22,398 bases of DNA from an uncultured Collinsella sp. (GTDB lineage Bacteria; Actinomycetota; Coriobacteriia; Coriobacteriales; Coriobacteriaceae), in contig CAUDVX010000030.1 of NCBI GenBank assembly GCA_958452935.1, positions 1-22,398 on the forward strand. Direction: 5' to 3'. Below are positions 7,475-15,900 of this stretch, piece by piece (the first letter of the stretch is position 1; each line of letters begins with the position of its first letter). The translations under genes and the position numbers were made by a program. Below the pieces are notes generated by a model that was given only the letters and a program-made list of their open reading frames with translations, did no database searches and had not been told where the DNA came from.

Positions 7475-8530
7475 GTGGACGGGCACGTGCAACATGACGG
7501 CTTTGGCCGCGATATCAACTACCTGCGCATTGCCGTTACCGACAAGTGCAATTTCCGCTGCATTTACTGCATGCCGGCCGATGGCGTGGCGCCCCGTGCA
7601 CACGACGAGCTACTCAGTGCCGAGGAAATCGCCCGCTTTGTGCGCCTGGTGGCGGGGGAGGGCATTCGCCGCGTGCGCCTGACGGGCGGCGAGCCGCTGG
7701 TCAGTCGCCGTATCATTCCGCTCATTCGCGACATCCGCGCGATTCCGCAGATCGAGGACATCTCGCTCACCACCAACGGCGCCCTGCTGCCCAAGCTGGC
7801 ACCGCAGCTCAAAGATGCCGGGCTTAACCGCGTCAACATTTCGCTCGACACACTCGACCCTACGCTGTTTGGAAAGATCACGCGTCTGGGCCGGCTCGAG
7901 CAGACCATGGCTGGTATCGACGCGGCGCTGGCTTGGGGCTTTGAGCCCGTTAAGGTCAACTGCGTTGTTGTGCGCCGGCTCAACCAGGATGTGGCGGCCC
8001 TCGCGCGCTTGACCGTCGACCGCCCCATCCACCTGCGCTTTATCGAATATATGCCCATCGGCGACGAGCACACAAGCTCGCATTGCGCTGTGGACCCGCA
8101 TGCGCCCGCGCTCAATCCCGAGCTGTGGGACGCGAGCGATACCGTGCCGAGTGACGAGCTGCGGGCGCGCATCGATGCCGGGGTCGCCGCGGCGGGACTG
8201 GGCGAGCTCGAGCCGCTCGACATCAACGACGCTCCTGCCGGCGCGGGCCCTGCGCGCTATTGGCACTTTCCGGGCGCGGCGGGAACGGTTGGCTTCATTA
8301 GCGCCATGTCCAACCATTTTTGTGCGAATTGCAACCGTCTGCGCCTGACGGCCGATGGCAACGTGCGTCCGTGCCTGTTCAGCGATGCCGAGTATTCGGT
8401 GCGTGAGGCGCTGCGCCGTGGTGATGATATGCAGGTACTTTCGATTTGGCGCGATGCCGTGGCCCACAAACCGCAGGAACACGCGATAATTGAGGGCACG
8501 CAACGATTTATGTCCCAAATCGGAGGATGA
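7475..8530 (+). CDS. moaA: GTP 3',8-cyclase MoaA
   Basis: A 351-residue radical SAM enzyme that, with MoaC, converts GTP to cyclic pyranopterin monophosphate, the first step of molybdenum cofactor synthesis. The N-terminal cluster motif is C25-x3-C29-x2-C32 (DKCNFRCIYCMP) and the SAM-binding GGEP follows (LTGGEPLV). The C-terminal cluster, which binds GTP, uses C283, C286 and C300 (FCANCNRLRL to VRPC). The protein ends MSQIGG, the conserved double-Gly tail of MoaA. The start is GTG at 7475 after GGGAGGG; MDGHVQHDGFGRDINYLRIAVTDKC matches the usual N-terminus. It is 4 bases from the moaC-mobB fusion. A -10-like TATTAT lies at 7429-7434, with no clear -35. Confidence 0.96.
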   Translation: MDGHVQHDGFGRDINYLRIAVTDKCNFRCIYCMPADGVAPRAHDELLSAEEIARFVRLVAGEGIRRVRLTGGEPLVSRRIIPLIRDIRAIPQIEDISLTTNGALLPKLAPQLKDAGLNRVNISLDTLDPTLFGKITRLGRLEQTMAGIDAALAWGFEPVKVNCVVVRRLNQDVAALARLTVDRPIHLRFIEYMPIGDEHTSSHCAVDPHAPALNPELWDASDTVPSDELRARIDAGVAAAGLGELEPLDINDAPAGAGPARYWHFPGAAGTVGFISAMSNHFCANCNRLRLTADGNVRPCLFSDAEYSVREALRRGDDMQVLSIWRDAVAHKPQEHAIIEGTQRFMSQIGG

Positions 8531-8534
8531 TCAT

Positions 8535-9830
8535 ATGGCCAAGAGCAGGTACGCCGATGCCACCAAGGCCGCTCGCAGGGTCGCGATGTCTGCCCATAAA
8601 GCCACGGCTACTGACAGCGACGCCGTCGCAGCCGCGCAGCCGACTGCCAGCGCTGCCATCGAGTCCGCCCGCGACGCCCGTCGCGACGAGCTGACGCACG
8701 TGGACGCCAAGGGCGAGGTGCGCATGGTCGACGTGTCCGACAAGGCCGAGACCCATCGCATCGCCATCGCCGAGGGCACCATCCTCATGCATCCCGAGAC
8801 GCAGGCCATGGTGCTGCAGGACCGCGCCAAAAAGGGCGACGTGCTTGCCTGCGCGCGCGTGGCGGGCATTATGGCCATCAAGCGCACGAGCGATATCATC
8901 CCCATGTGTCATCCGTTGCTCATTACTAAGAGCAAGTGCGACATTGCGCCCATCGCTCCGGCGGGGACGCCGGCCGAGGACGTGCCCGAGGGCTGGGCGC
9001 CGGCGCGCGATGACGGGCAGGTTGGCTTTCACGTACTGGTCACGGCCGGCGTGACGGGCAAGACGGGTATTGAGATGGAGGCGTTGACCGGCGCGAGCGC
9101 CGCGTGCCTTACGATCTATGACATGTGCAAGGCAATCGATCGCGGTATGGAGATCGTCGACGTGCGCCTGCTGCACAAGGAGGGCGGCCGCTCGGGCGTA
9201 TGGGACCGCGCAGAGCGTCAGGCCGCTGCTGTTGAGTCCGTGGGAGCCGCGGGCGACGCATCCGCGAGCGCACCCGTCGCCGTCGCGCCCGCAGCTCCGG
9301 CCCCGTCCGTCCCCGCGATCGCGTTTATCGGCTACCAGAACTCGGGCAAGACCACGCTCGTCGAGAAGGTCATTGCCGAGCTCACCCGCCGCGGCCTGCG
9401 CGTGGGCTCACTCAAGCATCATGGGCATCACGGCTTTGATATCGATGTGCCCGCTAAGGACACTTGGCGCCATCACCAGGCCGGATCCAAACACGTGGGC
9501 CTCATCTGCGCCACGCGCTGGGCGGAGTACGCCGACACGCGCGAGGAGGACGAGATGCCCGCGCGGGAGCTGCTGTCGCGCTACAACGATGTCGACGTGG
9601 TGATCATCGAGGGCTACAAGACCGAGGGCTTCGACAACATCGTGGTCGCGCGCTCAGGTGTCGACCGTCTGCGCGGCAAGAGCTCGCTCGACCTGGTCGA
9701 CGGCCACACGCTGGCCCTTGCCTGCAACGAGGCCCTGGCACGTCAGGCCTTCGACGCCGGCTTTGCGACCCGAGCCATCAACATCAACGACGCCCGAGCC
9801 ATCTGCGATCTTATCCAAGATCACCTTTAA
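8535..9830 (+). CDS. moaC-mobB: MoaC-MobB fusion protein
   Basis: A 431-residue fusion. After an Ala-rich extension of about 55 residues comes MoaC (about 57-230), the lyase finishing cyclic pyranopterin monophosphate. It has ELTHVDAKGEVRMVDVS, PMCHPL (C125, H126), TGKTGIEMEALTGAS and IYDMCKA (D196, K199), with the catalytic Asp-Lys spacing seen in E. coli MoaC. An Ala/Pro-rich linker (about 240-258) leads to MobB, a GTPase-like adaptor acting late, at guanylation of molybdopterin. MobB has P-loop GYQNSGKTT (266-274) and VDVVIIEGYK. The ATG at 8535 has GGAGG 8 bases upstream; a longer in-frame TTG start at 8490 would overlap moaA and is not needed. The fusion joins an early and a late pathway step. 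Confidence 0.93.
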   Translation: MAKSRYADATKAARRVAMSAHKATATDSDAVAAAQPTASAAIESARDARRDELTHVDAKGEVRMVDVSDKAETHRIAIAEGTILMHPETQAMVLQDRAKKGDVLACARVAGIMAIKRTSDIIPMCHPLLITKSKCDIAPIAPAGTPAEDVPEGWAPARDDGQVGFHVLVTAGVTGKTGIEMEALTGASAACLTIYDMCKAIDRGMEIVDVRLLHKEGGRSGVWDRAERQAAAVESVGAAGDASASAPVAVAPAAPAPSVPAIAFIGYQNSGKTTLVEKVIAELTRRGLRVGSLKHHGHHGFDIDVPAKDTWRHHQAGSKHVGLICATRWAEYADTREEDEMPARELLSRYNDVDVVIIEGYKTEGFDNIVVARSGVDRLRGKSSLDLVDGHTLALACNEALARQAFDAGFATRAININDARAICDLIQDHL

Positions 9831-9853
9831 GGGCCGGCTCGCTGCGCTGCCAT

Positions 9854-9890
9854 AACCTGGCAAAAAGGGACAGGTTTGTTTTGGCAGGTT
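9854..9890 (+). repeat. Hairpin with GGGACAGG core
   Basis: AACCTGGCAAAA (from 9854) pairs with TTTTGGCAGGTT (to 9890) with one mismatch, followed by TTAT. The left side continues GGGACAGGTTTG, resembling the GGGGCCAGGCAYCTTTG core of the family B hairpins. It starts 23 bases after moaC-mobB ends, so it may terminate the moa operon. Confidence 0.65.
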
Positions 9891-9911
9891 TTATCTGGGC
9901 AAACGTCATTT

Positions 9912-9949
9912 CCACCACAAAGGGGCCAGGCATCTTTGTGGTGGTTTTT
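9912..9949 (+). repeat. Palindromic repeat family B, copy 1
   Basis: CCACCACAAAG pairs with CTTTGTGGTGG around GGGCCAGGCAT, and TTTTTG follows immediately, so this copy also reads as an intrinsic terminator. Other copies at 11502 and 12457 share the arms and core. Confidence 0.85.
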
Positions 9950-9952
9950 GCT

Positions 9953-9982
9953 TTGGTAGATGTGTGGGACATGCCTTACAAT
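9953..9982 (+). promoter_or_regulatory. Candidate promoter of the MFS gene
   Basis: TTGGTA (9953-9958) and TACAAT (9977-9982) are separated by 18 bases. The -10 matches five of six consensus bases. Transcription would begin near 9990, giving a leader of about 130 bases before the start codon. Confidence 0.45.
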
Positions 9983-10028
9983 CTACAAAGTAGTTCATGA
10001 CGGGCGAAAAACGGAGAGAAGGGGCTTG

Positions 10029-10066
10029 ATGCGTCCTTAATGTTTCATGCGGATAGATTGATTTGA
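10029..10066 (+). other. Two overlapping tiny upstream reading frames
   Basis: ATG at 10029 encodes Met-Arg-Pro and stops at 10040, preceded by AGAAGGGG at ribosome-site spacing. A second ATG at 10040 overlaps that stop and encodes MFHADRLI, ending at 10066. The second frame runs into the left arm of the leader hairpin. This could be an attenuation arrangement for the transporter, or chance. Confidence 0.25.
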
Positions 10067-10113
10067 CAGACGGTGGCGAATGCCCGCCGTCCGCATTCGT
10101 ATGAAACAAGGAG
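10042..10113 (+). promoter_or_regulatory. Structured leader directly in front of the MFS ribosome-binding site
   Basis: GTTTCAT (10042-10048) pairs with ATGAAAC (10101-10107), and GCG (10049-10051) with CGC (10092-10094), leaving a six-base bulge. Inside, GACGG and GGC (10069-10077) pair with GCC and CCGTC (10082-10091) around a GAAT loop. The outer stem ends immediately before AAGGAG (10108-10113), so its folding state could affect ribosome access. It matches no riboswitch I recognise. Confidence 0.45.
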
Positions 10114-10118
10114 TCTCC

Positions 10119-11405
10119 ATGCTCGCCCCTCTTTTCTCAAAGCCTCAATCATCGCTGTCCGTGCAGGCCAAGCGCCTGGTGGCGATGCGCTTTCTCATCT
10201 ACACCGGTTTTCAGACCAGCTACTTTATCGGCGTTATCGGAACGCTCACCTATGCGGACGATGCCTCGGTCGTGGCGACATCGTTGGCCGTCCTGTTTAT
10301 GAATGTTTTTGTAATCCTGGGATCCTTTGCGGGTGGCGCGGCGCTCGACGCCTGGGGCCCGCGCCACCATTTCTTGCTGAGCATCGTGGGCACGCTGACA
10401 ACCGGCGTGGCGATTATTGCCTTTGGCAGCGCGACCGGCATCGTCCTGCTCGGCGCGGTGCTCCTGGGCTTTGTGATGGGGTTCGCCCAGCCCATCGCCA
10501 CATCCTATCCGGCTTACCTCACTGATGATCCTGTCGAGCTCAAAGACATCAACTCCGCCATCGCCATGCTCTCAAACGTGAGTATCATCGTTGGCCCCAC
10601 GCTGGGCGGCTTTGTCGCGGCAGCTGCGTCGTCGCGCGCGGTGTTCGTGCTCATGATGCTCTCTACCGCGTTGGCGCTCATTGCCGGTTGGGGCTTTAGG
10701 CAAAGTGCAGGCCAGGCCGCCACACACGAAGGCAAACCCGCGGTCGGCGACATCACATCAGATAAGGCCAGCCAAAGCCCCGACCCCAACACATCTTCCC
10801 GCGTCACCTTCGTGACCAGCATCAAGACGGTCTTTACCAACAGCGTCCTCGCCCTGCTGTTCTGCATCATCTTCCTCTCGAACTTTGGCTATGGCGCCTT
10901 TGACCCGCTGGAGTCGTTCTTCTACCGCGATGTTCTGCACGTCGGTGTCGAATGGATGGGCTGGCTCTCGTCGGCCTCGGGCGTGGGCGCGGTGCTGGGC
11001 GCCATTGTTGCGCTCCGTTTGCCGCCGCGCTTGGTTAACCTTAAAACGCTACTCGTGGCACTTATGTCCGTGGGCCTGGGAAGTCTGCTCTATGTGGGGA
11101 CGCCGTACGTGGGCGTAGCCCTTGTCGGCCAGATTGTCCTTGGCGTGGCCTGGGGCGTCGTCAACCCGCTCCACAACACGATCGTGCAAACGACGGCTCC
11201 GCTCGAGCGGCTCGGTCGCGTCAACTCGGTCATGGGCTTTGGCAACATGTTCGCCGGCGTGGCCCCTCTGGCGATTGCCCCGTGGCTGGCGGCGACGTTT
11301 GGTGTGCAGCAGACGCTCATCGGGGCGGGCATGGTCGTGACGGCGGTTCCCGCGGCATTGCTGTTGTTTGGACGCCGACATTTTGATCGTGCCGCAAGGC
11401 AGTAA
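10119..11405 (+). CDS. MFS transporter
   Basis: A 428-residue major facilitator with about twelve membrane segments in two halves, separated by a hydrophilic loop (about 205-240, DKASQSPDPNTSS region). A loop after helices 2-3 reads GGAALDAWGPRHHF, the family A-motif position (G..aDr.GrR). It most resembles DHA3-type efflux proteins by length and pattern, but the substrate is unknown. The ATG at 10119 is chosen because AAGGAG ends 5 bases upstream; an in-frame ATG at 10080 lies inside the leader hairpin and has no good site. Repeat A copy 3 begins at the stop codon. Confidence 0.85.
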   Translation: MLAPLFSKPQSSLSVQAKRLVAMRFLIYTGFQTSYFIGVIGTLTYADDASVVATSLAVLFMNVFVILGSFAGGAALDAWGPRHHFLLSIVGTLTTGVAIIAFGSATGIVLLGAVLLGFVMGFAQPIATSYPAYLTDDPVELKDINSAIAMLSNVSIIVGPTLGGFVAAAASSRAVFVLMMLSTALALIAGWGFRQSAGQAATHEGKPAVGDITSDKASQSPDPNTSSRVTFVTSIKTVFTNSVLALLFCIIFLSNFGYGAFDPLESFFYRDVLHVGVEWMGWLSSASGVGAVLGAIVALRLPPRLVNLKTLLVALMSVGLGSLLYVGTPYVGVALVGQIVLGVAWGVVNPLHNTIVQTTAPLERLGRVNSVMGFGNMFAGVAPLAIAPWLAATFGVQQTLIGAGMVVTAVPAALLLFGRRHFDRAARQ

Positions 11406-11468
11406 AACCATCACAACATTCAGCGAAAATCGCGATTTTGCCGAAAAACGTCGAATGTTGTGATGGTT
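11405..11468 (-). repeat. Palindromic repeat family A, copy 3 (inverted)
   Basis: AACCATCACAACATTC (11406-11421) is the inverted complement of GAATGTTGTGATGGTT (11453-11468). The interior matches copies 1 and 2 only when read on the minus strand (CGACGTTTTT then GCAAAATCG), so this copy is inverted. The arm starts directly after the MFS stop codon. Confidence 0.88.
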
Positions 11469-11477
11469 CGCGCCCCG

Positions 11478-11505
11478 GGTCCGGCCACCCTTCGGGTCCG
11501 GCCAC
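11478..11505 (+). repeat. Short tandem direct repeat GGGTCCGGCCACC
   Basis: GGGTCCGGCCACC at 11478-11490 recurs at 11495-11507 in slightly shorter match, separated by CTTC. The second unit runs into repeat B copy 2. It may be debris of element insertion. Confidence 0.5.
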
Positions 11506-11533
11506 CACAGAGGGGCCAGGCACCTTTGTGGTG
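11502..11533 (+). repeat. Palindromic repeat family B, copy 2
   Basis: CACCACAGAGG pairs with CCTTTGTGGTG (one wobble or mismatch) around GGCCAGGCA. Same arms and core as the copy at 9912. No T run follows here, so a terminator role is less likely for this copy. Confidence 0.8.
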
Positions 11534-11621
11534 ATCGGGCCCCAACGGCCCGTGCCTTGGTATACCATGTACGCCGTTCACGAATACACCCCACACCGCC
11601 GCACAACCCAGAAAGGCCCCC

Positions 11622-12443
11622 ATGGACACCACCTTCAGCCACATCAAAGCCGTGTTCTGCGATATCGACGGCACGCTGCTCACGAGCCAGCACACGGTGT
11701 CCCCGCGCACCGTGGCGGCGATCCGCGCCCTGCGCGAGCGCGGCGTGCTCTTTGGCCTGTGCACCGGGCGCGACGCCCACGCGACCGAGGCCATGTACGA
11801 GCTCTGGGGCATCGAAGGCCTGGTGGACGTGCTGGTGGGCTGCGGTGGCGCCGAGGTCATCGACCGCGCACACGACATCAACGAGCTGAGCTATCCGCTG
11901 CCGGGCGAGACCATCGCGCGCATCTGCAAGCACATGGCGGACCTTCCAGCAACACCCGTCTGCCCCCGAGACGGCGTGTTCTACGTGCCCGAGAGCAACG
12001 CGTGCGTCGAGCACCTGTCGCGCGTCGACGGCGTGCCCTACCAGGTGGTCGATTTTGCCGAGTTCTTGCGCGAGCCGCAGCCCAAGGTGATGTTTACCAT
12101 GGCGCCCGAGGTAATGCCGCGGGTGATTGAGCGGGCGTCGACGTTTGCCGATGACACTGTTAAGGCAGCGGCCCTGCAAACCACGCAGCGGCTCTACGAG
12201 TTCATGGATCCGCGCGTGTCCAAGACGCGCGGCCTTGTGCGCGTGGCGGAGCTCAACGACATGGAGCTCCAGGACATCTGCGTGTTTGGCGATGCGGACA
12301 ACGACACCTGCATGGTGGCCGACGCCGGCGTGGGCGTGGCCATGGCAAATGGCAGCGACGCCACCCGTGCCGCCGCCGACTTTGTAACCGCGAGCAACGA
12401 CAAAGACGGCATCGCGATCTTTATCGAGGAACATCTGCTGTAG
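11622..12443 (+). CDS. Cof-type HAD-IIB family phosphatase
   Basis: A 273-residue cytosolic HAD hydrolase that should remove phosphate from small sugar phosphates or cofactors using Mg2+. Motif I is DIDGT (nucleophile D14, acid D16). Motif II threonine lies in LCTGRDA. Motif III lysine is K201 (VSKTRGL), and motif IV is GDADND (223-228). The interposed C2-type cap and the length fit class IIB (Cof, YbiV, SupH). The ATG at 11622 is preceded by AAAGG. The gene is flanked on both sides by family B palindromes. The exact substrate cannot be inferred. Confidence 0.92.
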   Translation: MDTTFSHIKAVFCDIDGTLLTSQHTVSPRTVAAIRALRERGVLFGLCTGRDAHATEAMYELWGIEGLVDVLVGCGGAEVIDRAHDINELSYPLPGETIARICKHMADLPATPVCPRDGVFYVPESNACVEHLSRVDGVPYQVVDFAEFLREPQPKVMFTMAPEVMPRVIERASTFADDTVKAAALQTTQRLYEFMDPRVSKTRGLVRVAELNDMELQDICVFGDADNDTCMVADAGVGVAMANGSDATRAAADFVTASNDKDGIAIFIEEHLL

Positions 12444-12456
12444 CGCCGGGGGAGAA

Positions 12457-12488
12457 CCACCACAAAGGGGAAGGCACCTTTGCGGTGG
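12457..12488 (+). repeat. Palindromic repeat family B, copy 3
   Basis: CCACCACAAAGG pairs with CCTTTGCGGTGG (one mismatch) around GGAAGGCA. It lies 13 bases after the HAD stop codon. Confidence 0.8.
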
Positions 12489-12636
12489 CCTCTGGCGATC
12501 TGGGTGAATTGATACCTAAAATCTGCGCGAAAATTCAAATAACGTTGTCTGAACATCATGCTTCTAACCACCGATGAGTTAAAGATATTCCCATCAATTT
12601 GGTAGTCTATTCCTCCCGGTTAATGATCTACCGTTC

Positions 12637-12655
12637 ACGGTCGATTTTCGACCGT
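12637..12655. promoter_or_regulatory. Perfect dyad with flanking direct repeats
   Basis: ACGGTCGA-TTT-TCGACCGT is an exact 8-bp inverted repeat. CCGTTCAC overlaps both sides as a direct repeat (12631 and 12653). This is a plausible regulator-binding site about 290 bases upstream of the adhesin start. Confidence 0.4.
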
Positions 12656-12863
12656 TCACAGGACGCATGCTCTTGAGCAAAATGTTGTGCAAATAAATAA
12701 AATGCTATTAAAAAATGATAACTAGCTTAATTACCAGTAGAAATAGATATTTCATAGCGAATAAACGAAGGTAAATCCGAGCAAATGTCAAGAGAATTGA
12801 GAATTCGCTACAAAACTATCGGTATTTTTGCTTAGATGTTCAAACAATCGTTACAATATGTAC

Positions 12864-12892
12864 TATAAGCGTGCGCAATTACAGGTTGCGCA
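12864..12892 (+). promoter_or_regulatory. Candidate pilus promoter with start-site dyad
   Basis: TATAAG (12864-12869) is a good -10; the -35 is unclear, the best being TTCAAA 19 bases upstream. Immediately downstream is TGCGCAA-7-TTGCGCA (12872-12892), an exact inverted repeat covering the expected transcription start. It could be an operator or a 5' stabilising hairpin. Confidence 0.45.
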
Positions 12893-12946
12893 GATACGTT
12901 TGATGGTGAAAGAGCAAGATCGCGGTCTCTTGGGGAGGAGACATCG

Positions 12947-15900
12947 ATGAAAGCGAATTCAGAAAAATCTAAGCAGAGTAATAAAGCGACGCGCCGTGTA
13001 CTGGCAGGCGTTTTGTGCGGAGCATCCGTTTTGAGCCTGGTACTGTCGCTCGTCATGCCTCCAATCTCGCAGGCCATTGCTAACGATGCCCAGACGGTTT
13101 CTGCCGAGGAAACTGTGATGGGGGGGTTCCTCAGGTGAGTCTACTGGTGTAGACAACACTACTAACGAGGATGCCGAAAACCAGAATAGTGATGATGCCG
13201 AGAATGAGGCGAACGAGGATACCGTTGCACCAGACTCGACAGCCGATGACGCGGAGGCCGAGGGCGCCGCGCAGCCTTCCGACGCACAGACTTCTGATGA
13301 TGAAAATAGCGACGAAAACGCAATTGCCCCCGCCAGCGTCAGTGACGATGACTATGACAAGGTAAATGGTGATGTTTCTGGGAAATTCGACAACGGCGGC
13401 AAGTTTCAACTGACGGGTCCTGCCTATTCGAGTCAGCAGATTGACATCAAAAAAAACACCACCATTAATCTTGCGGGAAACATGCTCTACAACCGCTCCG
13501 GCGGCTTAGACTCCTTCTTTGTGGTCGAAAACGGAGTCACGCTCACCATCGAGAACATTATCGAGGGCTCAGATAGCACAAAAGACGAAAAGACTCCGGT
13601 CGACAATGCGCCGGCGGGTCAGCCTGCGATTATGACATGGGAAAGGGGAGACGAGTCTAGCTCTAATAACGGCGCTCCTAAGAGTCTTACTTACTATGAG
13701 ACTAAGAGCACGCCCAATACAGATGGACTTTGCACCACCGAGACTACGTACAGGCATGACGTTACGGGCTTTGGCGCTATCGTTGCGGCATCGGACCACG
13801 GTTCCGTAAAGCAAGTGGTCACCGTTAATGAGGGCGGCATGCTCGATCTCAAGGTCGGCATGATTACCACGGCCGCCAATCTGAGCGATAACGGCCATGT
13901 GATTCTTTCTACGGGTAAGGTCAAAATCGAAGGCGGTTACGTCACCAACGGCAACCGCGGTGGCTGGGGCGGTGGTCTGTGCATAACGGGCGCGAATGCC
14001 AGCCTCGAAATGACAGACGGCGTGGTCGCGGGAAACAAGGCAGCTTCTGGCGGCGGCGTCTATGCTGACAACGGAGCCACCTTGAAGCTTACGGGTGGAA
14101 TCATCTCTGGCAACGCTACGTACGGCGAGGCGGATGGTCTCGGTGGCGGCATCTTGGTTTCGGGCGGTAGTGTGACCGTTTCTGGTGGCTACATCACTAA
14201 CAATAAATACGCTAAGTTTTGCGGCCACGATGGCTGGGGTAACCATGGCGGCGCTGGGCTTGCTGCCAATAACGGCGCCCATGTCACCATTTCTGGTGGC
14301 AAGATTACTGGCAATTATTCTGAAGAAGCTGGTGGCGGCGTTTACGTTACCAATCAAGATCAATCAGGTATGGCATGGCTCGACATTACGGGAGGAATTA
14401 TTGCCTCTAACGTGAGCTACCGATCTGAAGGTGCCGGTATCCGAGTGGGCCAGCAAGTTGACGCGATGATTAACGGCACTCCAAACAGCAAAGTCTACAT
14501 CACTCACAACCGCTGCATGTCTCGCTTTGACTGGGGCGGTGGCGGTATCTTCGTCCAGGGAAACTCGAATGGGGGTATGGAAAAGACCGCTGGTAGATTA
14601 TTTGTATACAACTCGTACATTAGCAGCAATACCGCTGGCGGCTATGGCGGCGGCGTAGCAGTCTGCCCCACGGGCAAGACGTTGGTAACGAACACTGAGG
14701 GCACGGCAATCTTTGGCAATTCGTCTGCTGACAGTGATCAAAATTTCAAAGAATACAATCGGGTAGATGGTAGTGGTAATGATGGTACGCCCCATCTTTC
14801 AGCTGGTGGTGCTGAAGGTACTAATAAGACTGAAGATAGAGATGCATACGATTCGGAGACGTTTCGCACGTACGGTCATGCCGATTTCTTCCTCGCAGCG
14901 ACAGGTCACACAACGCCGGTTGCAGTGGTAAGCGGCAAGATGCTTGGCGATATAGACGCCAAGTATTCGGGAAGCATTGAGCTAAATGATCCCATTACCA
15001 TCCCCGCCAACGGTGTTGCTCAGGTAAAAAATAGCATCGGTCTGACTTCGGCTGTTAGTGCCACGGATAAAGCGGTGACTGAGGCAGTACAGAAAAATAA
15101 AGTGACAACTTTCATCACGGACAACTATTCCTGGAACCATGGTGGCGGCATCATGTCGAATGGCGACCTGTACTTGGGTCAGCCAGCAGACACGTATGTC
15201 TATCCGAGCCTTAAGCTGAAGGCGACCAAGGCGCTGTCCGGCCGCAAGATCAATAAGGGGGAGTTCTCCTTTACGGTCTACCGCAAGGATTCGGTTGATC
15301 CTTTCGCTAGCGGGGTATTCAATCATGACGTTTGCACCCCGGTTGGAACTGCAAGTAATGTTGACGAAGGCAACATCACGTTTAACCTGGGTGAGCAGTC
15401 TGCAGCGAACGGTACGGCTGGCACGATTACATACTACCTAGTCGAAAATGCCGGAAAGGTTTCCGGCATCACATACGACCCCGCCGTGTACGAGATTAAG
15501 GTGACAGTCGAAGACCACTCGACTGTGCTCATGACTGTTCCGACTCGGAACGATCCGAACAAGACCATAGAGATCAAAATCCATAACTACGAGATCAAAA
15601 ATGTGAGCGCGGTCGAGCATTCCGAGGGCAAAACTGACCACCGGAACGCTGATGTGCAACTAGATGCTATTGGGGGTTATTATTCGATTGACGGCCCCGA
15701 CGGGGGAAAGACCTTCACCAACAAGTACACCCCTAGTGTTTCCTGGACTCCTATGGCGACTAAGATCGTTGAGGGTGGCGAGATGAAGAAGTTTACACTT
15801 CAGCTCGCGACAGACAGCCGCTTTAGAGACACAGACATCATCGGTACTGCCGAGACCACCTCTGGTAAAGATACGAAGCAGACGCTTTCGTTCAAGGACG

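Larger units (their letters stand above)
12444..12946. other. AT-rich intergenic regulatory region upstream of the pilus genes
   Basis: About 500 bases without a credible gene. It begins with repeat B copy 3, then becomes markedly AT-rich (12650-12860), unlike the GC-rich neighbours. It carries a perfect 8-bp dyad at 12637-12655 flanked by direct CCGTTCAC repeats, a likely pilus promoter near 12864 and a dyad at 12872-12892. The composition suggests either a large regulatory region or acquired DNA. Confidence 0.6.

Noticed and set aside
11049..12434. Long minus-strand frame across the MFS end and HAD gene
   Set aside because: It crosses two palindromes and is antisense to the HAD motifs; not coding.
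13120..13138. Programmed ribosomal frameshift at the G tract
   Set aside because: No clear slippery heptamer with downstream pseudoknot was seen. A DNA-level length switch explains the G run more simply, though ribosomal or transcriptional slippage is not excluded.
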